Assembly (NCBI GenBank): GCA_949825025.1
Contig: OX463787.1
Location: 18,254,482 to 18,318,481, forward strand
Origin: Siphlonurus alternatus
Taxonomy: Eukaryota; Arthropoda; Insecta; Ephemeroptera; Siphlonuridae
Direction: 5' to 3'
DNA: 64,000 nucleotides
Shown here in pieces: positions 36,711-46,508 of this stretch. A program made the position numbers and the translations under genes. Position 1 is the stretch's first letter; each line of letters starts with the position of its first letter. The notes under the pieces are model-generated. The model had not been told where the DNA came from and did not search any database. It was given only the letters and a program-made list of their open reading frames with translations.

Positions 36711-37350
36711 ATGGTGCTCAATAAATTTGGTTTCTATTTACATAAAAGACGTCACATTCCTTACAACTTGCGAGGCGAGAGAGTTTTTCTAAATATAGGA
36801 GAACCGGTTGAAGATGATGATGTGATTAACAAAAAATATTTATTTGACTCTGCATTATGTAAAAACAACTTGGGAAAGTTTGATGCAAAAAACAATTTAA
36901 TAAAAAAATATTCAAGCTCCAAAAGAACCACAAGATTGTGTAAACAAGGACTATGTAGATAACTTGATTAAATTAGAACAAAAAGTATTAAATGCCAGTA
37001 CAACTTTTTCAGTAAATAAAAAAAGAATAGTTGATGTCGCACGTCCAGTACGAGACAAAGATGCTATTAATTTAAAATATTTCCGTGATTTTGCACTACT
37101 TTATGATGTTGAATCTTATAATGCAAACAATAAAATAATAAAAAAATTAGCAGATCCCAAAAATGCTAATGATGCTATAAATTTCAATTTTTTTTCTCAG
37201 GAAATGGCATATTATATAAGCAAATATACACTTATTTACGATACAAATTTAAATAAATTCAGTGCAAAAAATTAAAAAATATCAGATGTGTCAGACCCTA
37301 TTAACGATCGAGATGTTGTAACCCTTGGCTATCTAAAAAAAAAAATTTAA
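36711..37350 (+). pseudogene. fibre-like repeat protein, frameshifted and with a premature stop
   Basis: Open frames at 36711-36962 and 36964-37275 and an in-frame tail to 37350 form one reading unit. Four or five repeats share the pattern hydrophobic-x-x-V-x-x-P-x-x-x-x-D-A-x-N-x-x-Y (examples near 36795-36840, 36930-36960, 37030-37080, 37150-37190, 37280-37335). This pattern is typical of phage and virus tail-fibre shafts with receptor-binding or attachment roles, so a virion fibre is a fair inference. The frame changes near an A7 run at 36902-36908, and TAA at 37273-37275 interrupts the last repeat. The next gene starts only a few bases later. Confidence 0.6.
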
Positions 37351-37356
37351 CCTACA

Positions 37357-38287
37357 ATGAGTGTAAAGCACGGAATAGTTAATGAGCTACACAGGCAGGC
37401 GAGAAAAAAATTATCAACGGCGTAGAGTGTATCTTAAAGGAATACGAGACCTTTGGCAAATTGATTTAATAGACATGCAAAAATATGCAAAAGAAAATAA
37501 AAATTATAATTATATTTTAGTATGTATTGACTGTTTTACAAAATACGCATGGCCTGTAAAACTTAAAACAAAAACTGCACAAGAAGTCACTGCAGCCATG
37601 GACACTATTTTAAAACAGGGACCGATAAGTCGGAATATACAAAGTGACGCCGGAAAAGAATTTTTCAATGCAAATTTTAAACAATTAATGAAAAAATATA
37701 AAATTAATCATTATCAAACATATACAATTCTAAAAAGCAGTATAATCGAGCGGTTCAACAGAACTTTGAAACAAAAAATGTGGAAACAATTTAGCTATCA
37801 AGGAAACTATAAATGGGTTAATATACTACAATCTTTAATTAATAATTACAATAATACTGTTCATCGTACTATAGGACTCAAGCCAAAAAATGTAAGAAAA
37901 AAACATGAAAAACAAATTCTTAAACGAATGTTCCCACCAACAGATTTGTATGAAGATAAAATTAAGTATGCTGTGAATGATATTGTAAGGATTAGTAAGC
38001 AAAAAGCTTTATTTGAAAAAAGCTATACACCAAACTTTTCTACGGAGCTGTTTAAAATTATAAAAATAAGAAGAACTAAACCGGTGACCTACATGCTAGA
38101 GGACCTGAAGGGACAACCAATAAAAGGAGCTTTCTACAAAGAAGAAATAATGAAAACAAAGTATAAAGATACTTATCTGGTTGAAAAAATACTAGAAAGA
38201 AAGAAAAATAAATCAAAAGTGTTGTGGTATGGTTTCTCGGGAGATGACGCGGTTAGCTGGGTGAAAAATAAAGACTTAAAGTTGTAA
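37357..38287 (+). CDS. Polinton retroviral-type integrase with C-terminal chromo-like domain
   Basis: The intact frame from the ATG at 37382 gives 301 aa. The catalytic DDE triad is visible: D28 in WQIDLID, D89 in QSDAGKEF, E123 in IIERFNRT. Residues about 258-298 (YLVEKILERK, LWYGF, SWV, KDL) fit a chromodomain, which in relatives directs integration to chromatin marks. The natural start is probably ATG 37357: that frame gives a typical basic N-terminus (ELHRQARKK) before an A7 run at 37404-37410, after which the integrase frame takes over. So the N-terminus is frameshifted while the core is open. It would insert linear element DNA through its inverted repeats. It converges with polB over a 216-bp gap. 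Confidence 0.9.
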
Positions 38288-38503
38288 CTTTTGTTACATT
38301 ATAGTTAACCACTGAGAAATAAATTAAAACATTTTTTTTTATATAATTATATAATTTTCATTTTAATTTTTACATAAACATAATATTTACATATCTTTAT
38401 TTATATAGAATATAAAAATATTTACAATAATTACATTTTAAATAAGTATAATAAATACAAAATGTAGTAAAAGATTATAATACAAGAATATAAAAAATTA
38501 AAA

Positions 38504-41500
38504 TTACAACTCTTTTATTTTTACATTTCCATGTGCTAATGTATGAATACCATCAGGAAGTATATATCTCTTATCATCAAATGGGGAGATGCTAATTTTG
38601 TTTTGAAATACAGTAGAAATCTGGTGTTTTTTACTACGGATTAAATTAAATGAATTAAACATTTCTTTCTCTGTTTTAAGAGAATTTAAATAATCCTCAA
38701 AAGAAATTTTATTTTTTAATGCACTTTTTTTTATCCCCTTCAGTCTCTTTGTTTCCTTATTACCATATTTAAATGAATACATTTTTGCCCTCAAGCCCAC
38801 AAATTCACTTATTTCCGTTCCACCCATCTCGTCTTTAAAGTATCCAATAGATTTTTTATTTTTTTCGGAAAAACATTTATGATCTAGCGGGTAATTAGAA
38901 CAGTCAAAATATTGAGACATTGTTATTAAATCTTCGTATATATCTTCTGTTTTAAAGTTTATGACATAAGAATCTGTGTCCTGGTATCCCAAGGAAACAT
39001 TGTCACCATATTTAGCGACTATGACGTCATAGTAGAAACCATACATATGTATTTTGCTAAGTTCAAGAACTGTAAATCCAATATAAATGGGTTTGTTCTG
39101 TAAAATCTCAGTTTTTCCTAAATGTACCCCCACCAAGTGTTCATTATATATAATAGAACTTAAAAATGTAGGTTTAGCTACAAGTTTTCTCAACTGCTGT
39201 GGACGTGATACTAATTTAAAATTCATATGTCTCCGAACATTTTCCATGGTTTTACCAAAAACAGAGTTATTCATTAATTTAAATAAATCACGATCAAAAT
39301 TATTTGTTGCTTTTTTTCTTAAATTTGTATTAAGAGTTATATAAGGCTCTAACCAGCAATTTTGCTCAAATTTGAGCACACTTTTTATTTTTTTTAACTC
39401 AAGACCATACTCTAGTGCCATTTTTAGATGTTTATAATGTATTACATAGTTATATTTATTGAATAATGTGGCAAGTAATTTTGACTGTTTACTTCCAGGC
39501 GGACACTTCCTTTCCGGAAGTAAGGGTAGGCTGTCATGTTTTGCATGTAAGTGGGGCGGATAATCTATATCAACTTCAAAAATATATCCAGTGTTTGATA
39601 TATCAGATAATGTTAAAATAGAATTCTTATCAAATCTATCCTTATCATCCCATTCAAAGTGACCAATAGGCAATTGACCGCTCAAAGCAAGGGCATATAA
39701 ATTGTTTGAATCAAAGTACATGAGAAATTGACTACTTCCGGTGTAATCAGGGTTCAAATATTTATTTTCAGCTCGCATATAACGCAACGAACATTGTGCA
39801 AGACCACCGCGAATCCCTCTCTCGAACATCATATACATATCATAATCTGTTAAAAGATCAAGCTTAACTTGAGATTTAAGCAAAGCAACATCTAAAGCAT
39901 AGCTTGGAAGTGTATAATACCATGCAGCATCGATCCCATAGTTTTCTACACATACATTTTTAAAATTATCAAATACACAAGAAAGTAAAAGTACGTCTAT
40001 TTGAAGATATAGTTCAGAATACTCTTGTATAGTTTTAATATTAAATTGATTCCAGACATTCTGCGCATGGTTATAATTCTCTATTGAAATATTTTCTTCA
40101 GTTAAATTATTATAAAAACAATCAATTGGCGGCAGTTTTGTTTCTCTTAGTCTCTCTATTGAATCTATATAAGAGTATGGAAAAAACTGTTTTATTTTTA
40201 ACAGTGTAGCTTCTACAGGAGAGTAGAATTTTTTTATATCGCAAAATTTGTCATCAGTTAAATTTTTTGCTAAATCTTCAAGACTAGAATTCAAAAATTT
40301 ATAAGTGTCTAAAAATTTAACTTTAAGTCGACCAAAGTATAAAGAAAAACTTATAAATTTCTCTTCAGTGTTTGGAATTATATCTATTCTATTTTTGAAA
40401 TTTCCCAACTGTTGAATAATTAAGTGACTGTCATAAGATTCAAGTGAATGAAAATAGCAATTTAAAAAATTTGGATTTTCATAGTTAAGATTACACTCAT
40501 TGTGGGCCTTTCCCAAGTCTTCACCAGTCAGGTGACAATGGTTCCGTACAGCATAGTTCAATGACCCTCTTTCTATTTCTTTTTTGCAAATATGACAAAT
40601 TTTACCATTTAAATATTCATGTTTTTGTTTATCGCTAAGACTGTGCATTGGAATGTTTAATTTATAAATTTTTTCTACTTTATATGCTATTTCTTCAATA
40701 TACTTCATAAAAATTTCGCCAGCATCCTCCCCCGTGTATAGATATGGGCAGATCATGTTTTTGTAAAAAGTCATCATCAAAACTTGATTTTAAATATACA
40801 CAAAAGCTCATAATAACATGTTTTTGTGTTTCCACTGTAAACGAGCATGATGGATTAGGGTTGCATGTATGTACTGGATTTAACATACATTCAAAATCTG
40901 CATACAAATTAAACCTAATATTAAATGTGTGTTGGTAGTTTTTAAAATAAATTTGTGGTTTTTCACCATTCTCAACAGTAGGCATTACTATTTTCGCCTG
41001 TTTATGTTCCATACAATAAATTTTATGCGTTCGCAATTTATTTTCACAATTAAAATGAGAGAAGCAATTGTTACAAAGAAAAAACTAACGATTTGAATTC
41101 AGTATTTGCTTCTTAACTAATTTCTCAAGATTTTTAATACAAGCATAATGACTAATTCCAGTAGTGTCTCTAAAGAAAAGTAAGTCATGAGGGTCCTCTT
41201 TTTCAACTTTACTCACTCTAATTGGATAAATAATTTTTTTCTTACTACTAACACCGTACAAATTAACACTAACATTGTTATTCAATTCAAATTTCTTTAT
41301 ATCCTCTAACTTCACTGGAAATTCAATATTTGAAAATGAATATCTGTTATTTTGTTCCATATAAGATTTAATGATATCATATCTTTTTGTTAAATATTTA
41401 GCTAGCAAAGCCCACATAAAACATCTATTATCTATATTTAGTGGATTAATAACACAGTGTTTAGCAACTATAAAATCAGGTAAATTAATATGACACTTTC

Positions 41501-42123
41501 CACTCAATGGTGTGAATTTGTGAATGTTAATTTGCATGCTATTAATTTTACTCGATGCCCAACCACTTTTTTTTAATTCACACTCTAATATTTCATTAAC
41601 AATTTTTTGTGTTTGTTTTATTTATAAATTCAATTATATTTGTGTCATAATATATGCTTTCACTCTTAATTTTAAAGTTCCTTTCCATTAACTCACCACC
41701 AATATTAATAAAGTCACATAAAATAACCACATTCACTTTAATACTACCATATTCAGCAACAAGGCTTTCAATAATTTCTTGAATTATTATTAATTTATTG
41801 TTAACAAAATCCACAACACTTTTCTGATTCGTATCATTTTTTAATTCAAACACAACAACGTTTTTATTCATTGCATGATCAGTTAGATACCTGTTATTTG
41901 TAAAGTTTTTGATATCAAAAGTATTTTCACTCTCACTTGTTGATATTGTATTATCTTCTATTTTAACTTTCTTGCAGGCTTAATTTACATCATGAACCTT
42001 TCTTTTACATGCTTTTAAACTGCGTAAGTGTTTGTTTAAGTTACTTACAGTTGAAAATGTTTTGAAACAATCTGGACACTTTTTACTTTTATCTTCATTT
42101 GTTGCAGTTACAGTAACTTCCAT
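38504..42123 (-). pseudogene. protein-primed family B DNA polymerase (DNA_pol_B_2), broken
   Basis: If uninterrupted it would be about 1,200 aa, normal for Polintons. From the ATG at 42123 come a C2H2-type finger (C16-C19-H32), TAA at 41982-41980, an open block to about 41620, a frameshift there, an open block to TAG at 41087-41085, a CxxC finger, a frameshift near a C5 run at 40729-40733, and a 758-codon frame (40780-38504). In that last frame: a zinc/HNH-like CHIC...HCH...HNEC cluster (62-96), exonuclease motifs (YDSHL 116-120; FLDTYKF 156-162; YLQID 258-262), motif A FDSNNLY (356-362), motif B with KLMNNSVFG (501-509) and motif C YQDTDS (599-604). It copies linear element DNA from a terminal protein. 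It is the only minus-strand gene in the element. All catalytic motifs are present, so decay is recent or partly sequencing error. Confidence 0.92.
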
Positions 42124-42845
42124 GGTATTAAAGCTCTCCAAGTTGAAAGCAGGACACCAGTGAATAAACTGATTCCCGTTTTAAAAGTGGAAGCATATAT
42201 ACTCAAATCTTCATTATTATACAAGGTTATCAAAACTTAATACATTGTTTTGCTTGCGATGTCAACAATTAAAATAATTAAGTAAAATTAACATAAAAAA
42301 GAATGTAAATATTTTCACACATGATTTTACACCTGAAGGTTAATGAAACTTTCATTCCCTCATAAGGAGGAGGCTTCATTTTTTATAACAGGTTCAGCTA
42401 AAGAAGTAGCTGTTGGTTGAGCAACAGCCGGCGAGAGAGATTTGTAAGCTGATAAGTTAATATAGAGTTTATTTTAACATTCATGATGCCACAACAAATT
42501 ATAATAACATCGTTAAATAAGTGGATGAAGTTATTGTACGAGGAAATATAAATATATGAAACTATTAGTTATTTAAAACAATTATATAATTATAAAAAAT
42601 AAAAAAAGTGTTAAATATTATTATGTACATTTATTTAAAATAATTATTTCCAGTAAAATATCTAAACCATGCAGTCATCCAAAATTAACATATAAAAAAA
42701 AATGAATAATGATGTATATATACTTTTACATTATTGTAAAATATTCATTCTTCCTGTAATTTTTCGGAAGTAAACATTAAATTTTATTTACATAGTTATA
42801 TTAGTAAGTTTTATTAAGGGAACCAAAAACAAGAGAAGAAAGAGG
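42124..42845. promoter_or_regulatory. divergent promoter region between polB and the late gene block
   Basis: No ORF is supported here. A TATA-like catatatac at 42194-42203 lies about 75 bp upstream of the polB ATG in the right orientation, and tatatatac at 42715-42723 lies about 120 bp before the rightward gene block. These are candidate start sites only. Confidence 0.4.
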
Positions 42846-43337
42846 ATGAGGAAAACAAGGAAAGATATTAGACAAAATTTAAAAAGTAAATTAAAGAGAT
42901 TACACAAATTAGCCAAGTCAAAAAGTTTTAAAAGTATTGTGAACAAGACTAGACTTGAATTGCAAAAATCAGATAATACTGATGTAAAATCTGCTTATTT
43001 AACGGGATATAAATTTGCAAAACGTATTATAAAAAACTCGAAAGTTAAAACAACTCGTGTCATCCCACTTCCTGATCAACAGGGTGGTTTTCTTCCTTTA
43101 ATTATACCTGTCATTTCTGTCCTAGCTGCGTTAGGAAGTATTAGTGGGGGAATATCCGCTGTTGTGAACGCTATAAATAAAACTAAAAATGATAAGGCTA
43201 CTTTGGAAGAATTAAAACGTCATAATTTAAAAATGGAAGAAAAACAAGTAGGTGCGGGAATGTTTTTGAAGCCATATAAATCAGGTTTTGGTCTCTTTAT
43301 AAATAAAAAAAAACTTCATTTTGAATCAATTACCTGA
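42846..43337 (+). CDS. basic/hydrophobic core-like protein, probably the N-terminal half of the protease polypeptide
   Basis: The 163-aa frame has a Lys/Arg-rich N-terminus (residues 1-40), then QQGGFLPL and a hydrophobic stretch (about 81-111), a short charged helix (112-134), and VGAGMFLKPYK near 135-144. Basic tail, di-glycine and hydrophobic helix resemble the condensing or membrane-active core proteins of adenoviruses, and the Gly-Gly and Gly-x-Gly sites look like places for the viral protease to cut. The frame ends at 43337 just after an A9 run (43305-43313). In the other frame the protease continues without its own ATG, so the two are best read as one polypeptide split by a frameshift. 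Confidence 0.6.
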   Translation: MRKTRKDIRQNLKSKLKRLHKLAKSKSFKSIVNKTRLELQKSDNTDVKSAYLTGYKFAKRIIKNSKVKTTRVIPLPDQQGGFLPLIIPVISVLAALGSISGGISAVVNAINKTKNDKATLEELKRHNLKMEEKQVGAGMFLKPYKSGFGLFINKKKLHFESIT

Positions 43338-43689
43338 TAAACCATTAAGCAGCGTTGATTTAACTTTTTATGCTAAAAAATTGAAAATTAAAGATTTTAT
43401 TGGTGTATTTAGTATTGACAAATTACCAATTAAACCTTTATCCTCAGAATGTGGTATTATAAATTTAGAGCCTAGTTTTAAACAAGGTAGTCATTGGGTA
43501 GCATATAGAATTAATAAAAAAGTTATATTGTATCTTGACCCAATTGGGAATTTACTACCAATAAAACAATTTATATCATATGTGAAGAATAAAAATATCA
43601 TATATAATCGTGTGCGATATCAAAAACTCAACAGTAATATTTGCGGTCACAAATGCTTGGAATTTTTGTTAGAAACAAATAATTTATAA
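43321..43689 (+). CDS. adenovirus-type cysteine maturation protease (Ulp1-like fold)
   Basis: The catalytic residues are His58 in GSHWVAY, Asp73 in YLDPIG, Gln101 and Cys108 in ICGHKC (numbering from the TTG at 43321). This enzyme processes capsid precursors. Open sequence extends upstream of 43321 in the same frame and contains no ATG, so the translation start belongs to the preceding 42846 ORF, as noted there. The C-terminus ends one base into the ATG of the minor capsid gene. All active-site residues are retained. Its own domain is intact, but expression would need the frameshift to be absent. Confidence 0.85.
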   Translation: MNQLPDKPLSSVDLTFYAKKLKIKDFIGVFSIDKLPIKPLSSECGIINLEPSFKQGSHWVAYRINKKVILYLDPIGNLLPIKQFISYVKNKNIIYNRVRYQKLNSNICGHKCLEFLLETNNL

Positions 43690-44369
43690 TGTTGTTTTCT
43701 AAACTATTAAATTTTAATGGAAACAGTTCAGTTTTAACTGCCTTGTATAATCCTCCAATTAATTTACCATCAAATACTGATTTGGGAATAGCATTAGTAA
43801 ATTTTAACAGTTATTATACGATAGCAAATATAACAGAACACAACAATAATTTCTATTATGGAGATAAATATTTGACTCTTCAAAAGGGTGTATATGATAT
43901 CAGTGATGTTGCAAATTGGATTAAAAAATATGTTAATCCTGAAATAAATATAATACTAAATGAAATAACATTAAAAATTGAAATTTTAAGTCCTTTTGCT
44001 ATACACTTTGATAGACCTAAAAGCTTTGGTTCACTGTTGGGATTTAGTAAAAGATCTTTACCAGCAAATAAAAGAAATGTATCTGATGAACCGATAAAAA
44101 TTCATACAGCTTCAACAATTAATATTGTGTGCAGTATTGTCTTGGGTAGTTATAAAAACTCTAGTTCTAGTCACGTTATTTATGAATTTACTCCAAATGT
44201 ACCATTTGGATATAAAATTTCTGAAACACCAAATCGTATATATTTACCAATTACTAATAATAATTCTTCATTACATGAAATTTCTCTGCGTGTAACGGAT
44301 CAAGACGGTAATCTAATAAATTTTATGAACGAAAATATAACAATTGTACTGCATTTACAATCCTTTTAA
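43689..44369 (+). CDS. minor capsid protein (penton-base-like single jelly-roll)
   Basis: The frame has 226 aa. Strand-rich sequence with LGFSK at about 117-121, a long segment ending in VIYEFTPNVPFGYKI (about 167-181) and YLPI near 190-193, then a final DQDGNLINF and ITIVLHLQ strand, is the recognisable order of Polinton minor capsid proteins. It would form the pentamers at capsid vertices. The gene overlaps the protease stop by one base (TAATG) and ends immediately before the next small gene, so translation is probably coupled or the transcripts are shared. The frame is intact. Confidence 0.8.
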   Translation: MLFSKLLNFNGNSSVLTALYNPPINLPSNTDLGIALVNFNSYYTIANITEHNNNFYYGDKYLTLQKGVYDISDVANWIKKYVNPEINIILNEITLKIEILSPFAIHFDRPKSFGSLLGFSKRSLPANKRNVSDEPIKIHTASTINIVCSIVLGSYKNSSSSHVIYEFTPNVPFGYKISETPNRIYLPITNNNSSLHEISLRVTDQDGNLINFMNENITIVLHLQSF

Positions 44370-44510
44370 ATGGCTTTAGATTTTAGCAAGCAAGTAAATA
44401 AAAGTGAAAACATTAGACATAAAACAATCAGTCGTAAGAGAACTGTGAAACGTTTATCTCCTCAGAACATACAGTTTTTAAAATCAATTGGTTTAAAAAT
44501 TAAAAAATGA
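44370..44510 (+). CDS. small basic Polinton protein (46 aa)
   Basis: ATG 44370 follows directly on the minor capsid stop, and the TGA at 44508-44510 overlaps the major capsid ATG (ATGA). The product is rich in Lys and Arg (RKRTVKR near 22-28) and ends with FLKSIGLKIKK. Its tight packing between two capsid genes supports a real gene; similar short basic ORFs occur at this place in other Polintons. The role is unknown, possibly a virion or DNA-condensing component. Confidence 0.65.
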   Translation: MALDFSKQVNKSENIRHKTISRKRTVKRLSPQNIQFLKSIGLKIKK

Positions 44511-45742
44511 TTACTTCAGATATATTAAACATCAAGTCCGATGCTAGGTTTGATGAAACAATTAATAATATGAGGTATTTATCTTACGTTCCACAGAATT
44601 CTAGTAAGCTAAATTATAACGATGATATCCGAATATCAATTAGCAATAGCAATGAATCATATTTACTTCCATGTAACAGTATGTTACATATACATGCACA
44701 AGTTAAAATTGAAAAACTCGACGATGCAAATAATACCAATTTAGAAACGGCTCTAGTTAGCAACTATCCACCATTTATATTTTCAGAGGCTTCTTACTTA
44801 ATTAATGGTGTAATTGTAGAGAATGTTCGTCACCCTGGAATGTCATCTTTATTCAGATCACTCTTATTATTAAATAGTAACGAATTAAAAGCCGTGGAAA
44901 CTCAGGGCATATTTGAGAATTTTGGGTCAAAAGCTGTCAGTAATAATGATGAGCTAAATTTTTGTATTAATTTAAGTTCAATCTTTGGCTTGTGTGCTGA
45001 TTATAAAAAGATTTTTGCTAATAGTAAACACGAAATTGTGTTAATTCGCGCACGGTCAGATGATGACGTTTTTCATATTACAGGTAGTAATGTGAAGAGT
45101 GCTAAATTAATAATACAGAGAATAGAGTGGAAAATGCAACATGTAACTGTAAGTGATAGTAATAAGATAAAGCTTTTAAAGTTAGTTGAAAATAATACAA
45201 AAATACAAATAGGCTTTAGAACTTGGAGCATTCATGTAGAACCACTGTCTTTAAGTAAGAGTTTTGATAACTTTAATATACTAACTACAACAAATTTACA
45301 TAAGCCTAGATATTGCGCAATTGCATATCAGGTTAATAGAAAATTAAATTCAAAAATAAATGCTTGCAGATTTGATCAGCTTGATATGAAGACAGTACGA
45401 TTATACCTAAATGGAGTATATTATCCTTATGAGGATTTGTTAATTAAGTACCCAAACCAAGTTGCCCTTTTGTATAATAATTATTGTAATTTTAAATCAT
45501 CCTACACTGACAAAGAAGTGGAGCCTGTTCTATCGCTTACAGATTTTGTAACGAAATTCCCACTCATTGTCCTTGACATGAATAAGCAGCCTGAAGACAT
45601 CAAAACAGGAAGTGTCGATGTTAAGTTATTTTACGAGAGCTATGAGAAATTTAAGCCAGATTCTATCATGTATGTTTTATTAATTTCTGATGAAATAATT
45701 GATTATTATTCATTTTCAGGGACAGTAAGACATATTCAGTAA
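44507..45742 (+). CDS. major capsid protein (double jelly-roll)
   Basis: The frame has 411 aa, slightly short for the family but continuous. Features seen: an N-terminal segment with YVPQNSSKLNYNDDIRISI (about 28-46), the LLPC / MLHIHAQ strands (54-67), an FSEASYLINGVIVENVRHPG block (about 92-111) typical of the first jelly-roll, and a second strand-rich half from about 225 on with VEPLSLSK and LDMNKQPED near 366-374. It assembles the icosahedral shell. It overlaps the 46-aa gene by four bases. No stop or frameshift is present, so this is one of the best preserved genes of the element. Confidence 0.85.
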   Translation: MITSDILNIKSDARFDETINNMRYLSYVPQNSSKLNYNDDIRISISNSNESYLLPCNSMLHIHAQVKIEKLDDANNTNLETALVSNYPPFIFSEASYLINGVIVENVRHPGMSSLFRSLLLLNSNELKAVETQGIFENFGSKAVSNNDELNFCINLSSIFGLCADYKKIFANSKHEIVLIRARSDDDVFHITGSNVKSAKLIIQRIEWKMQHVTVSDSNKIKLLKLVENNTKIQIGFRTWSIHVEPLSLSKSFDNFNILTTTNLHKPRYCAIAYQVNRKLNSKINACRFDQLDMKTVRLYLNGVYYPYEDLLIKYPNQVALLYNNYCNFKSSYTDKEVEPVLSLTDFVTKFPLIVLDMNKQPEDIKTGSVDVKLFYESYEKFKPDSIMYVLLISDEIIDYYSFSGTVRHIQ

Positions 45743-45794
45743 AAAAAAAATAAAATATATAGAACTTTCAAATATTTTTTACTTAGTACTTGAG

Positions 45795-46508
45795 ATGACG
45801 TCTGCCGTGTTACACGTTAACTATGAAGAAAATACAGAAGGCGATGAGATAATTAATGAACTCAGTATAGTGTGTGTGCAGACTAGTGCAAGCTCACACT
45901 TCCGTATAAGATATCCTGTATATTTTCCACAAAATGCTTGGAATTATAAAGGATCTAATAATCAGTTAATTGGTGAAGAATATTGTAATTTAAGAACAAT
46001 AATATTTTATGGATTAAAAAATATAAGATTTGTTTATGTTCGCAACGAAAAGATTTTTAATTATGTTAAAAAATATATTGATTTAAATATGCAAGTCTTA
46101 AATTTTGACAATTTTGGTTGTCCTGAAAACGATCAATTGACACCTCATTATGGCAGTGAATGTATTAAACACAGTAACGAATTAAACAAAGAAAAATGTT
46201 CACACTATCAAGCATTTGCAATGGCAGACTGGGTGTATGACAACTTTGATAAAACGTGTATTTTTGAAAGTAATGTTCGTATGAAAACATTTCATTCTTA
46301 GAATGATAAATATAATATTAAAAAAATCGCTCAAAACGGTTTCATCTGTGATGATAAAGTGTTATATAATATAAGATGTGTGTATTGTAATCATCGAATT
46401 TATAATATAAACAAAAAGACTGATGTTTTATTAGAACACAAAAAAATTTCTACAGATTGTCAATTATTCAAAATACATGAAGCATTTACTGATGTTATTG
46501 ATTATTAA
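45795..46508 (+). pseudogene. conserved Polinton protein with C-terminal BIR-type zinc finger, interrupted by TAG
   Basis: ATG 45795 opens a 168-codon frame, TAG is at 46299-46301, and the same frame stays open to TAA at 46506-46508 (237 codons in all). The N-terminal part (YGLKNIRFVYVRN, then FDNFGCPEND, then KCSHYQAFAMADW) belongs to a family often seen in insect Polintons; its function is unknown, although an RNase H-like fold is possible. The part around and after the TAG has the BIR signature R162-x2-T165-F166-x2-[stop at the Trp position], then GF at 182-183, C195-x2-C198-x16-H215-x6-C222. BIR domains bind caspases or act in IAPs, so a host-death inhibitor role is a reasonable inference. 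The TAG is one base from TGG. Confidence 0.75.
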
